From NCBI GenBank assembly GCA_009691705.1, contig SIAR01000002.1, positions 45,270 to 109,269 of the forward strand: DNA of 64,000 bases, written 5' to 3'. Shown here in pieces: positions 26,297 to 34,664 of the stretch; position 1 is the stretch's first letter; each line of letters begins with the position of its first letter. Below the pieces are notes generated by a model, which saw only the letters and a program-made list of their open reading frames with translations, made no database searches and was not told where the DNA came from. The translations under genes were made by a program, and so were the position numbers. The DNA comes from Phycisphaerales bacterium. Its GTDB lineage: Bacteria > Planctomycetota > Phycisphaerae > Phycisphaerales > SM1A02.

Positions 26297-27118
26297 TTAT
26301 TTTGGTGTCGTCGATTTCGACTCGGCGATTCGTTGGATGACTGCCTTGAGATCCGACCACACTTCAGTGCGCGTCTGAACTGTGTAATTGCGCAGCAGAT
26401 ACGCCGGATGAAATGTTGGCATCACTGGAATCGGCTCGGCTCCGCTGCCTTGCGGGGGAATCCACGTCGTCCAGATGCCTCGCAACTTTGTGATGCCCGT
26501 GTCAACCTTGAGCAGCAACTTGGTTGCAGGTCCGCCGAGCGAAACTAACACCTTGGGGCGGATGATCATGATCTGCTCGACCAGGTAAGGACCGCACAGG
26601 GCAACCTCAGCGGGAAGTGGAGTTCGATTATCAAGTGGGCGACTCTTGAGGACATTCGCGATGTAGCAATCTTCGCGGCGCAATCCCATGGCCAGGATCA
26701 TTTCGTCGAGCTTTTGCCCTGCCCGTCCCACAAATGGGCGCCCCGAGGTGTCTTCAGTTTCACCGGGAGCCTCGCCGACGAAGAACACGTCTGCGCAGGC
26801 ATTGCCCTCGCCGAAGACAGTTTGGGTGTGGCTCTTTGAGGTTGTGCAGTGTGGACACTCTCGATCGTGACGTTCACGAAGTGCTCTCAGTTGCGCCTCG
26901 CGCGAGTTGGTTGAGTCAGACTCGGACCTTGGCGCCGCAGCGATTGCGACGACTCGTGGAAGTGTCTGGGTCGCTCTGGGTTCGACGACTGGCTCGACGA
27001 TGGCACCGGTCGCCACGGGATGCAGCGAAGCGGCGCGAACTTTACCTCTCGCGATTGGCATTTCGATCATGCCAAATGCGACATCACTCTCGACGGCTTG
27101 TCGGGCGGACTTGCGCAA
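26297..27118 (-). CDS. Family 4-type uracil-DNA glycosylase
   Basis: Removes uracil from DNA as the first step of base-excision repair. The catalytic region has VFFVGEAPGETED (GEAPG motif), GRPFVGRAGQKLDEM, an IANVLKSRP...NRTP segment, and TFHPAYLLRN for the His motif. Family 4 enzymes hold a 4Fe-4S cluster through four Cys. Here CPHC and the Cys of ALCGPYL are present, but the usual KCRP Cys is Ser. I propose a TTG start at 27118 (273 residues), four bases after the DUF2617 stop, because the RQAVES helix ahead of the ATG at 27070 looks like genuine coding. The ATG remains possible (257 residues). Confidence 0.85.
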   Translation of the reverse strand: MRKSARQAVESDVAFGMIEMPIARGKVRAASLHPVATGAIVEPVVEPRATQTLPRVVAIAAAPRSESDSTNSREAQLRALRERHDRECPHCTTSKSHTQTVFGEGNACADVFFVGEAPGETEDTSGRPFVGRAGQKLDEMILAMGLRREDCYIANVLKSRPLDNRTPLPAEVALCGPYLVEQIMIIRPKVLVSLGGPATKLLLKVDTGITKLRGIWTTWIPPQGSGAEPIPVMPTFHPAYLLRNYTVQTRTEVWSDLKAVIQRIAESKSTTPK

Positions 27119-27122
27119 CGGC

Positions 27123-27665
27123 TCACTTGGACTTGCGGCCGTCAGGCTTCGCAGCAGTTGGTAGCTCGAGCTGGAACATCGACTGCGTTCGCAACACCAA
27201 ACCGCAGTCACTGCGCAAGTGCCAACTCTGCACATGTATCTCGGTGCGAAATCGCTGGAGGTCGACCACCGAAAGGTTCGGCTTGTTCGTCTCAGAGTCG
27301 TTCCATGAAGAGATCAGAGACTGGTTGTCTCGCGCGTGCGCAAGCATTTCTTTGTAGGTGCCAAGATAGAGGTGCTCTGCGAGCGTTTCAGTCTGCACAG
27401 TGGTCATAAACTTGAGAGTCTCTGAGACATCTTCTTCATGTTCGTGCTCGCCTGCGCATGGCACGTTGGTCGAAAGACCGCGTTCCGGAAGCGCATGAGG
27501 ATGGTCAGTCACAACTTCACACAGGCAGAGCTTGTCCTGCTGAAAACGAATGGCATGTCCGCCCTTGAAAACCCAAGCTTCTGCTTCCAATCCACCGTTT
27601 TCGATACGCGAACGCCCGTCGATCGCGAAGAACTCTGGATGGAGAGCCTTGCGATAGAGGAGCAT
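27123..27665 (-). CDS. DUF2617 family protein
   Basis: About 180 residues from ATG 27665 (LYRKALHPEFF near the start), with the GGHAIRF and FMTTVQTETLAEHLYLGTYKEM segments I associate with DUF2617. No catalytic motif is known to me. An in-frame ATG at 27707 would add 14 residues, but it would sit only a few bases after the predicted transcription start. It lies immediately upstream of the glycosylase gene, so the two are probably co-transcribed. Function unknown. Confidence 0.75.
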   Translation of the reverse strand: MLLYRKALHPEFFAIDGRSRIENGGLEAEAWVFKGGHAIRFQQDKLCLCEVVTDHPHALPERGLSTNVPCAGEHEHEEDVSETLKFMTTVQTETLAEHLYLGTYKEMLAHARDNQSLISSWNDSETNKPNLSVVDLQRFRTEIHVQSWHLRSDCGLVLRTQSMFQLELPTAAKPDGRKSK

Positions 27666-27717
27666 TGTGTAGGACTGAATACTGTTTGTCTTTGCGATTG
27701 GATTCATGGGAGATTCG

Positions 27718-27745
27718 ATCTTAGCGACACCACAAAGCAAATCAA
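27718..27745 (-). promoter_or_regulatory. Putative sigma-70-type promoter of the DUF2617-glycosylase pair
   Basis: On the minus strand TTGATT (27740-27745) and TAAGAT (27718-27723) are separated by 16 bases. The predicted start of transcription near 27711 would give a leader of about 45 bases to the ATG at 27665. Consensus match only. Confidence 0.35.
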
Positions 27746-27801
27746 CTCTTTTGTTTTAGAATCGCATTTCAGCGCATTTTCATAATGCACTATTGTGCAA
27801 C

Positions 27802-27830
27802 AAAAGGGGCGGACCCTTTCGGATCCGCCC
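27802..27830 (-). terminator. Rho-independent terminator of rnpB
   Basis: On the minus strand GGGCGGATCC and GGGTCCGCCC form a stem around a GAAA-type loop, followed by TTTTG. It begins three bases after the 3' end of the RNase P RNA. Confidence 0.8.
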
Positions 27831-27833
27831 AAC

Positions 27834-28205
27834 GCGCGTGGTAATAAGCCGAATTCTGTTCCCTTTCGGGCGACGATCATTTCTCTCTGGACCACCGTTG
27901 CCGATGGCCTCGAAGCACGCGACCCGTCCTCAACCTACGGACAGCAGGTGGCGGCGAAACCGCCCGAGGACTGCTTGCGCTTGCACGCGGTGGGGTTTGC
28001 CTTGCCTCCTTCGTCACCGAAGGAGCGGTGCGCTCTTACCGCACCTTTTCACCCTTACCGCTGCATCTCTGCGGCGGCGGTTTCTTTTCTGTGGCACTGT
28101 CCCGAGTTTGCGTCAAAACTGGTGGTCATTAGCCACCACCGTGTCCTATCGTGTTCGGACTTTCCTCACCCAACAATTGTTGGGGGCGATCGCCTAACCA
28201 CGCGC
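27834..28205 (-). ncRNA. rnpB: RNase P RNA, bacterial class A
   Basis: The catalytic RNA that matures tRNA 5' ends. On the minus strand the conserved 5' core GAGGAAAGTCCGAACAC and the 3' core ACAGAATTCGGCTTATTACC are both present. The ends pair as a perfect nine-base P1 helix (GCGCGTGGT with ACCACGCGC), which sets the boundaries at 28205 and 27834. The J11/12 region GGTAAGGGTGAAAAGG and GGCAAACCCCACC are also recognisable. Length about 372 bases. The start is about 25 bases from the divergent gene at 28230. Open frames seen through this region on the plus strand are not genes. Confidence 0.95.
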
Positions 28206-28229
28206 TGAGGGTAACCGTAGACTTCGGCC

Positions 28230-29237
28230 GTGGCGAATGAAATCTCTCGTGGCGCGGTGGCGAAGGGGCATCCATCAACTGGAGAACTGTGTATCTGGTC
28301 CGATGGCGCACCCGCATCATGGTTACGGACGGCCGTAAGCCAGAGCCAACTTGACGTGACTTGCGTTGGAAGCACCAACGCAGAGAATCGAAAGTCGTTC
28401 GGGCCGGACGCCCAGGGGTTCGATGATTTTCGCATCTTTTCGGCAGCAACGCGCGCAACTCCCCTGCTCTTCGTCGGATTTGGATCGCCGTCATCACGCG
28501 CGTTGATTGCGCGAAACCATCCCGTGATCTTCACAACCGAACCGTGGTTTGGCCATCAAACGCCCAGCGGAAGCGGCGCATACGAGATACTGCTTCCCGG
28601 ATCGCCTGTCGATGGAAGATTCGCTCACGCGAGTGAAATTTTCGACCAAGCTGGTGCGCCAGACATTGCGCAGATCACTTCGCTGGGAGCGTTGGAACAT
28701 GGATCGATCTTGGCGCGCATCTATGACGCGGCGTTCTTTCTGGTGCGCTGGATGGGCACTCCCGAACGGGTGAGCGCATCGGTGGGAGGTGATCTGAGAC
28801 ACCGCACACGGGATGACCAACCTGATGCTGCGAGTCGATCATTTCGCATGTGGGTCGGATCATTCGCGATCACTTGTCAGTTTGCTGATGGACGCGCTGG
28901 ACTAATCATGGCATCTAATCAACATCCGACGTCGAGTCGCAGTGCGCTCGCATGCGGAAGTTTCGGGGCAGTGCGCGTCGATGATGCCGCGCTGGAGTGG
29001 CGTGACGCAAACAACGCACTTGTCGATCGTGGCGTGCAAACTCCAAACGAATGGGAGTGTGCTAGTCATGCCGCAGTGGCGGCCGCGTCACTTCGAAGTG
29101 GCAGTGCGATCGGTCGATCGCTGGCGCGCGATCATGGGGCGCAGTGCCGAGCGTTTGTTGAAGCGGCGTGTTTGAGCGCGTACACACTCGAAGCCGAGTC
29201 GCCCTTCAAGATGGCTGAGATTCTCGCCAATGGATAA
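28230..29237 (+). CDS. Gfo/Idh/MocA-like protein with a degenerate cofactor-binding half
   Basis: 335 residues from a GTG start. The C-terminal two thirds resemble the alpha/beta domain of Gfo/Idh/MocA oxidoreductases: YDAAFFLVRWMGTPERVSAS corresponds to the helix after the catalytic His region, and FADGRAGLIMASN to the beta-sheet. The N-terminal half lacks the GxGxxG dinucleotide motif and the EKP motif expected in active members. It may be a non-catalytic relative, or a diverged enzyme using a different cofactor. Assignment is by pattern only. It is divergent from rnpB and convergent with rplU. Confidence 0.5.
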   Translation: MANEISRGAVAKGHPSTGELCIWSDGAPASWLRTAVSQSQLDVTCVGSTNAENRKSFGPDAQGFDDFRIFSAATRATPLLFVGFGSPSSRALIARNHPVIFTTEPWFGHQTPSGSGAYEILLPGSPVDGRFAHASEIFDQAGAPDIAQITSLGALEHGSILARIYDAAFFLVRWMGTPERVSASVGGDLRHRTRDDQPDAASRSFRMWVGSFAITCQFADGRAGLIMASNQHPTSSRSALACGSFGAVRVDDAALEWRDANNALVDRGVQTPNEWECASHAAVAAASLRSGSAIGRSLARDHGAQCRAFVEAACLSAYTLEAESPFKMAEILANG

Positions 29238-29279
29238 CGCCTCGTGAGTTTTCGCCGCGGGGGCTCTCTCAGAGGCGTT
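29236..29279. terminator. Possible bidirectional terminator hairpin between convergent genes
   Basis: AACGCCTC (29236-29243) pairs with GAGGCGTT (29272-29279), with an inner TGAG/CTCA extension. It lies between the stop at 29237 and the rplU stop at 29307. The T-runs on either side are short, so the call is weak. Nothing else is seen in this 70-base gap. Confidence 0.35.
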
Positions 29280-29306
29280 TGGACGATTCGGGTTGTCGAG
29301 GGCCGA

Positions 29307-29645
29307 TCAGCTCGCGATTGCTGAAATCTTGACTTGGACGAATGACTGCCGATGACCTTTTTGTCGTCGGTAGCCCTTACGTCGGCTGTACTTGTTCAGC
29401 GTGGTCTTTGCACCGCGCTTGACACCAATGACCTCTGCGGTCACCGATGCGTTTGCGAGGTATGGAGCACCAAGCGAGGCAACTGAGCCATCCTCGAGCC
29501 CGATGGCGAGAACTTTGCCAAAGGTGAGGGTGGTCGTGCCTTCTGGGAGTTTGCGCAGATCGACATCAATGACGTCATCTTTGCGCACCATGATCTGAGT
29601 TCCACTGTCTTCGATTATTGCGTACACGGGGGGAGAAGCATACAT
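29307..29645 (-). CDS. rplU: 50S ribosomal protein bL21
   Basis: A 112-residue ribosomal protein that binds 23S rRNA. The N-terminus (YAIIEDSGTQIMVRKDDVI) and the C-terminal basic stretch KYSRRKGYRRQKGHRQ match bL21. The ATG overlaps the last base of the upstream aminotransferase stop (TGATG), so translation is probably coupled. Unlike most bacteria, rpmA (bL27) does not follow; the next gene downstream is convergent. Start chosen at MYASPP because the frame upstream belongs to the aminotransferase gene. Confidence 0.95.
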   Translation of the reverse strand: MYASPPVYAIIEDSGTQIMVRKDDVIDVDLRKLPEGTTTLTFGKVLAIGLEDGSVASLGAPYLANASVTAEVIGVKRGAKTTLNKYSRRKGYRRQKGHRQSFVQVKISAIAS

Positions 29646-30841
29646 CAAATCGCAAACTTCGCAAACGCACTCAAGGGATGGGCTTTCAATCGACTCTCGG
29701 CGAGGGCCATCGTCGCCTCCTGCTTGCAGAAGGCGAACCGTAGCCAGCGGCGGTCGCAATCGTTTGGGTCGAAAAATGCGCTCGCTGGGATTGTCGCGAC
29801 CCCCTTCCCCACGAGCACTTTCGCCGCAGAGACATCGTCGGTCCATCCCGCCGCCTGCGCATTGGCAAGAATGAAGTACGACCCCTCTGGTGGCACGCAC
29901 TCGAATCCGACGTCGCTCAGGATGCCAAGCATTCGTGCCCGCCTCGTGGCATAGGCGGTGCGGAGTTCGTTGAGGTACGAGCCATCGTCGCAGACCTGTT
30001 GCAGGGCATCCGCCGCTGCTTTCTGGAGTGGTGTGGGAGCGCAGAAAGTCAGAAACTGGTGGGCACCGCGAATGGCGCGCGTGATTTCTGGGGGGGCGAT
30101 CGTCCACCCGATTTTCCATCCCGTGCATGAAAACGTTTTTCCCATGCTTCCCAGAACGACCGTTCGATCGCGCATACCAGGCAGTTGGGCGATCGAGGTG
30201 TGAGATCTTGCATAGGTGATCTCGTCGTACACCTCATCTGAAAGCACCAAGCAATCGAACTCTTGGGCGAGACGCGCGGCAACGGCGTACTCATCGCTAT
30301 CGAACATGCGCCCCGTCGGATTGTGCGGAGAATTCAAGAGGATCGCCCGTGTCTTGGATGAGAATGCCGGGCGCAGCAATTGCTCAGTGATGCGAAAGGC
30401 AGGACCCTCAAGTCGCACCCGACGGGCCACTGCCCCCGCCATCGCCACGCACGCCGCGTACGAGTCGTACGAAGGGTCGAGTATCACAACCTCATCACCT
30501 GCGTTGAGCGTGCCAAGCAACACCGCAGCAATCGCCTCTGTGCAACCCGCGGTCACGGTGACCTCTCGATCTGGATCGGGCTCAAATGCGATTGATCGCT
30601 TCGAGTAGCGCGCGATCGCACTGGTTGTCTCGGGGAGTCCAAATGCGCGGGAATACTGGCTAAAACCGCCCCCAAGCGCGCGCAGCGCGGCGTCTCGCAC
30701 AAATGCGGGCGGCTCGAAGTCGGGGAACCCCTGCCCAAGATTGACTGCCTTGTGCTCGATGGCAAGTCGGCTCATCGTTGTGAAGATCGACTCGCCAAAT
30801 GGGGCGAGTCGGGCATTGAGTGGATGGGTCACACTGGTCAT
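29645..30841 (-). CDS. PLP-dependent class I/II aminotransferase (YbdL/KAT-like)
   Basis: 398 residues of a fold-type I aminotransferase. Visible are VNLGQGFPDFEPP (typical of methionine and kynurenine aminotransferases), SPHNPTGRMF, DEVYDEITY, and the PLP lysine in GSMGKTFSCTGWKIGW. Likely substrates are methionine, glutamine or aromatic amino acids with a 2-oxo acid acceptor, but specificity cannot be read. The ATG at 30841 overlaps the stop of the polysaccharide deacetylase by four bases, and its own stop overlaps the rplU start. Confidence 0.9.
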   Translation of the reverse strand: MTSVTHPLNARLAPFGESIFTTMSRLAIEHKAVNLGQGFPDFEPPAFVRDAALRALGGGFSQYSRAFGLPETTSAIARYSKRSIAFEPDPDREVTVTAGCTEAIAAVLLGTLNAGDEVVILDPSYDSYAACVAMAGAVARRVRLEGPAFRITEQLLRPAFSSKTRAILLNSPHNPTGRMFDSDEYAVAARLAQEFDCLVLSDEVYDEITYARSHTSIAQLPGMRDRTVVLGSMGKTFSCTGWKIGWTIAPPEITRAIRGAHQFLTFCAPTPLQKAAADALQQVCDDGSYLNELRTAYATRRARMLGILSDVGFECVPPEGSYFILANAQAAGWTDDVSAAKVLVGKGVATIPASAFFDPNDCDRRWLRFAFCKQEATMALAESRLKAHPLSAFAKFAI

Positions 30842-31626
30842 TTTTCGATCATCCCTTGCGCGGTGAGATATTGGGTGAAGGTGGTGATGTTTGCCCGCGG
30901 ACGCAACCACTCAACGAACGCACTCATTCGATCACATAGTGCCTCGCCGCAAGGAGTGCGCATGTACTTGGGAAGTCCACTCGATGAGAGGTCGGTGAAC
31001 TCCCACGGATGAAAATAGAGATTGACGTAGCCATCTCGCTGCAGACACTGTTGGACGCACCGTCGATAGAGCGCCTGTGGATAGTGCTTGAAGGCAAGCC
31101 AAAAGAGTGGAAGTCGCAGCGCAGGCGTTGCCGATGCGGGCACTTCGATGAGCGTCGAGCGACGATGAATTGTTCGCGGGAGCGCCCGATTGTTGTAGCG
31201 CCCAGGAAGCCACACCGGATGGATCGAACTGTCGTATTGGTATCCCGTAGCAAGAAGTTCTGCGGCGTCGGTCGGTTGCATGCGGGGGCGGCGGAATCCA
31301 AGAACTCTTTGGCCACTGAGTGCTTGGAGCGCTTTGCGACTCGTCGCGAGATCGCCCGGCGCGAGCTGGGCGTGGTTGAACCCATGGGATGCAATCTCGT
31401 GATGCGCCGCTGATTTGCGCAGCAATTCTGGCGCAAACTGAGCGATTGCGGCGGTTGTAAAGAGTGTTGTCGAAGCTTGCAACGACTCGAGCATGGCGAG
31501 CGTTCGCTTCCACCCGATCACCCCCGCTTCCATTTGCTGCTCAACGGACCAGTGCTGGCCGTGTTCGTTGGGTGAGTCGAACTCTTCGACATCGAATGAC
31601 AAGAGTGCTGTTGGCAGAGTTGTCAC
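30838..31626 (-). CDS. Polysaccharide deacetylase family protein
   Basis: A NodB-type carbohydrate esterase 4 relative, about 262 residues from GTG 31626. Motif 1 is LLSFDVEEFDSP, motif 2 HEIASHGFNH (metal-binding His pair), then GFRRPRMQP and LYFHPWEF. The form resembles the deacetylases that act in exopolysaccharide or cell-envelope glycan synthesis. A TTG at 31671 would extend the N-terminus with unconvincing sequence. It is divergent from the pseudouridine synthase, and the first gene of a three-gene run ending in rplU. Confidence 0.85.
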   Translation of the reverse strand: MTTLPTALLSFDVEEFDSPNEHGQHWSVEQQMEAGVIGWKRTLAMLESLQASTTLFTTAAIAQFAPELLRKSAAHHEIASHGFNHAQLAPGDLATSRKALQALSGQRVLGFRRPRMQPTDAAELLATGYQYDSSIHPVWLPGRYNNRALPRTIHRRSTLIEVPASATPALRLPLFWLAFKHYPQALYRRCVQQCLQRDGYVNLYFHPWEFTDLSSSGLPKYMRTPCGEALCDRMSAFVEWLRPRANITTFTQYLTAQGMIEK

Positions 31627-31648
31627 TGGTATGCGATGATATGAAACT

Positions 31649-32485
31649 GTGCCTCCTCCACCCCGAGCCAATGCACGTGTCCCCTGCTCAGTGCTCTTTC
31701 AAGATGATGATGTCATCTGTCTCGACAAGCCCGCAGGCACGGTCACGCAGCCCGGAGCGGGACACCAAGACGACAGTCTGATGAATGGTCTCTTCGCACG
31801 AGAGGGCGTGCAGCAGACACGACTTGGATCGGATCGCGACTTTGGGCTCCTTCATCGACTCGACCGCGAGACTTCTGGGGTTGTAATCGTGGCGCGCACT
31901 GAGCGTGCTTACGACGCGATTCGCCAGCAGTTCGAGGGGCGCACGATCGAAAAGACCTACCTCGCAGTCTTGCGCGGACGATTGCCGCGCGTCGACGGCG
32001 TTTGCGCGCAACCGCTGAGCGAGGTTCGCCGCGGAGACATGAAGGTGAGTGTCGCAGCGCAGCGCGGCGAGGCGGCGATCACACATTGGAAGACGATTGC
32101 CTCTTCTGCCGACAATATTTTAGTGGCATGCGCAATTGAGACAGGAAAACTGCATCAGATACGGGCACATATGGCACTTCTGGGTGCACCTGTGGTGGGC
32201 GACCGGGTGTATAGATCGCTGCTTCCACCCAACACGAGCGCACCGCCGGACCGTGAGCGGTCGGCGCCACCTGCGCTTCGACTTCATGCGTGGCGCATCG
32301 CGTTTGTGCATCCCGTAACTCGCGCGCGCATTGAGATCGATGCGCCGATTCCATTGGCGATGGCGCAAGCGATCGCACCCGCACTCGGACTCCCCGCCAC
32401 CGCACTCCCCTCGGCCATTGCTCTCGCTCGACTCACCGGAATGATTCAAGGAACACGATGGTGGATGAAGAAGAAACTGTCATGA
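31649..32485 (+). CDS. RluA/RluD-family RNA pseudouridine synthase
   Basis: 278 residues, GTG start. The catalytic motif HRLDRETSGV contains the nucleophilic Asp; ICLDKPAGTVTQPG precedes it and LVACAIETGKLHQIRAHMA follows, all family hallmarks. No S4 domain is present, so it is closer to RluA-type enzymes than to RluD. It isomerises uridine in rRNA or tRNA; the target site is unknown. The stop overlaps the next ATG by four bases. Confidence 0.9.
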   Translation: MPPPPRANARVPCSVLFQDDDVICLDKPAGTVTQPGAGHQDDSLMNGLFAREGVQQTRLGSDRDFGLLHRLDRETSGVVIVARTERAYDAIRQQFEGRTIEKTYLAVLRGRLPRVDGVCAQPLSEVRRGDMKVSVAAQRGEAAITHWKTIASSADNILVACAIETGKLHQIRAHMALLGAPVVGDRVYRSLLPPNTSAPPDRERSAPPALRLHAWRIAFVHPVTRARIEIDAPIPLAMAQAIAPALGLPATALPSAIALARLTGMIQGTRWWMKKKLS

Positions 32486-33501
32486 GCGCGTTCGCGACTA
32501 AGCCTGCCAGGACGCGCCTGAAGGCGATCGCACGAGGTCTCATCGTTGCGCTGGTTGTGATGGTGATTGCGTTGGTCGCTGCGGGAATCGCGCTTTGGAA
32601 TTGGCCGACTGGCTTCTACACGCTCTCGACCTTCATCGGCCGCGTTGTGTGCGCAGTACATTTGGAGTCAATAGTGGTCAATGGCAAAGAGGTTCCCACG
32701 CTGACCAATGGCGGCAACGCGCGCGCCGACGACGCAAACCCGCCGCCCCTGCCGATTCTGTTTTTGCATGGATACGGCACAAGCAAAGAAGCGATGATGG
32801 CTGAAATGCGCTGGTTTTCTCAGTCGCGCCAGGTGATCACGCCAGACCTTCCCGGATTTGGAGACAACCCACTCGCGCCAGGCGAGGCCGCTCTGACTGG
32901 CGGGCAGTATGTGCAGTGGATCGAGTCATTTAGAATCGCCGCAAACCTCTCACAGGTTGATGTTGTGGGCGAATCGATGGGTGGGGCATTGGCCGCGGCA
33001 TATGCGGCGACCTATCCAAAATCGGTGCGAAGGATTGTCTTGCAATCACCGGCTGGCCTCAAACCACCGCGGATGAACTCGCTGATGAGCGCACTTGAGC
33101 AGGGCGAGAATCCACTCGATGTGCGCAGTGAAGATGATTTCGACAACGTTTTGCAACTCTGCTTTGTGCATCCACCAATGGTGCCGAGCCCCATTCGGAC
33201 CTATCTCACCAACCACTCTGCCGCGCGCGTGGCAAAACATCCCGAAATGCTGCCGGTATTGGGACCGTTTCTGGTGGGCGGGGTCGCACCACTACTGGCG
33301 TCGATTGTTGCTCCCACGCTGATAATTTATGGCGATCAAGATCAGATCACCGACTGCTCGATGTTGCCCGTCTACGTCGATGGCATTCGCGGTGCCGAGG
33401 GATTACTGATTCGCGGCGCGGGGCATGTGGTGTTTTCTGACGCGCCTAACGAAGTGCGAGCGGCCATCACCGAGTTCTTGGACGACCCTGCGCGGCGTTG
33501 A
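32482..33501 (+). CDS. Membrane-anchored alpha/beta hydrolase
   Basis: 339 residues beginning with an N-terminal transmembrane helix (about 20-42). The hydrolase fold shows FLHGYGTSKE (oxyanion region), the nucleophile elbow VGESMGGAL, YGDQDQITD for the acid, and GAGHVVF for the catalytic His, so the triad is complete. The active domain probably faces the periplasm. Substrate unknown. I use the ATG at 32482, which overlaps the pseudouridine synthase stop (ATGA), in preference to the in-frame ATG at 32458. Confidence 0.85.
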   Translation: MSAFATKPARTRLKAIARGLIVALVVMVIALVAAGIALWNWPTGFYTLSTFIGRVVCAVHLESIVVNGKEVPTLTNGGNARADDANPPPLPILFLHGYGTSKEAMMAEMRWFSQSRQVITPDLPGFGDNPLAPGEAALTGGQYVQWIESFRIAANLSQVDVVGESMGGALAAAYAATYPKSVRRIVLQSPAGLKPPRMNSLMSALEQGENPLDVRSEDDFDNVLQLCFVHPPMVPSPIRTYLTNHSAARVAKHPEMLPVLGPFLVGGVAPLLASIVAPTLIIYGDQDQITDCSMLPVYVDGIRGAEGLLIRGAGHVVFSDAPNEVRAAITEFLDDPARR

Positions 33502-33518
33502 CGGATGGCGTTGAACGC

Positions 33519-34544
33519 TTAGGCAAGTCGGGCGATGATTGCATCGCTGAATTGCTGGGTGGTCATCGTGCCGCCGAGGTCGCGTGTTTTACAGCCATCG
33601 TGCAGCGCGCGGTCATACGCGGTGCGAATGCGCGTCGCTGTCGCGGCGAGCGCAAGGTCACCGTGCATCTCTGAGATGTAGTTGAGCATCATCACGGCAC
33701 TCATCGTGAGCGCGAGTGGATTGGCGATGCCCTGTCCCGCAATGTCTGGAGCACTGCCGTGCACCGCTTCGAAGATCGCGGCGTTCTCGCCCAGGTTTGC
33801 CCCAGGGACAACTCCAAGACCGCCCACCAGCCCTGCGCAGAGGTCGCTGATGACATCGCCGTAGAGGTTTTCCATCAACAGCACGTCGAAACGCGTTGGA
33901 TCTTGGACGAGTCGCATGCAGGCCGCGTCGATGATGAGTTCTTCGTATGCGATGTTTGAGAACTTGGCATCGTGCACTTCACGCGCGCACCGAATGAACA
34001 TGCCATCAGAGAGTTTCATGATGTTGGCTTTGTGGAACACAGAGACCTTCTTGCGACCACGATGCGCGGCATACCGAAATGCAAACTCGGCGATTCTCAA
34101 ACAGGCGTCACGCGTGGCGACTTTGACACTTGTGACCACCCCCTTGGTGATCTCATTCTCGATTCCGGCGTAGAGACCCTCGGTGTTTTCACGTACCACG
34201 ACGATGTCAACGTTTTCGAATCGTGTCTTGACGCCTTCGAGTGAGCGCACGGGGCGCACTGCTCCGTATAGATCAAGCGTTTTACGCATCGCGACGTTGA
34301 CCGACGAAAACCCACCACCCACAGGTGTTGTGCAGGGGCCTTTGAGCGCGACCTTGTGCTCGCGAATTGCCGCGACAGTTGCGGCCGGAAGCAATTCTTT
34401 CTCCCCCGCCTCGAGCGCCGCAACCCCGGCGAGGCAACTCACCCACGCGATTGGCGTCTCTGCGGCCGCAAGAATCTTGCAAGTCGCAGTTGCGACTTCT
34501 GGACCAATCCCATCGCCAGGAACAAGCACAACTGTGTATTTCAT
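33519..34544 (-). CDS. NAD-dependent isocitrate dehydrogenase
   Basis: A 341-residue member of the isocitrate/isopropylmalate dehydrogenase family. VPGDGIGPEV opens the fold, TTPVGGGFSSVNVAMRK is the substrate loop typical of isocitrate enzymes, RENTEGLYAGIE follows, and FDVLLMENLYGDVISD carries metal-binding Asp residues. The compact length and loop suggest the NAD-dependent TCA-cycle enzyme; homoisocitrate or isopropylmalate activity is less likely. It is convergent with the alpha/beta hydrolase gene. Confidence 0.85.
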   Translation of the reverse strand: MKYTVVLVPGDGIGPEVATATCKILAAAETPIAWVSCLAGVAALEAGEKELLPAATVAAIREHKVALKGPCTTPVGGGFSSVNVAMRKTLDLYGAVRPVRSLEGVKTRFENVDIVVVRENTEGLYAGIENEITKGVVTSVKVATRDACLRIAEFAFRYAAHRGRKKVSVFHKANIMKLSDGMFIRCAREVHDAKFSNIAYEELIIDAACMRLVQDPTRFDVLLMENLYGDVISDLCAGLVGGLGVVPGANLGENAAIFEAVHGSAPDIAGQGIANPLALTMSAVMMLNYISEMHGDLALAATATRIRTAYDRALHDGCKTRDLGGTMTTQQFSDAIIARLA

Positions 34545-34590
34545 TGAGGCGGGACGATAGCAGTCCTTGCACAGTCCTTGCCCTGCAATG

Positions 34591-34625
34591 AAAAACTCCC
34601 CCGAGACTTGCGCCTTGGGGGAGTT
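34591..34625 (-). terminator. Rho-independent terminator of the LysM gene
   Basis: On the minus strand AACTCCCCC and GGGGGAGTT form a nine-base stem around a 14-base loop, followed by TTTTT-rich sequence. It begins about 40 bases after the LysM stop at 34665 and closes the whole tgt-secDF gene run. Confidence 0.8.
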
Positions 34626-34664
34626 GGAGAACTAGATCGACAAACTGGTCGGATTACTCTTGAA

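Noticed and set aside
27795..28208. Two overlapping plus-strand open frames of about 135 codons
   Set aside because: They run through the RNase P RNA, whose conserved cores and P1 helix explain the sequence.
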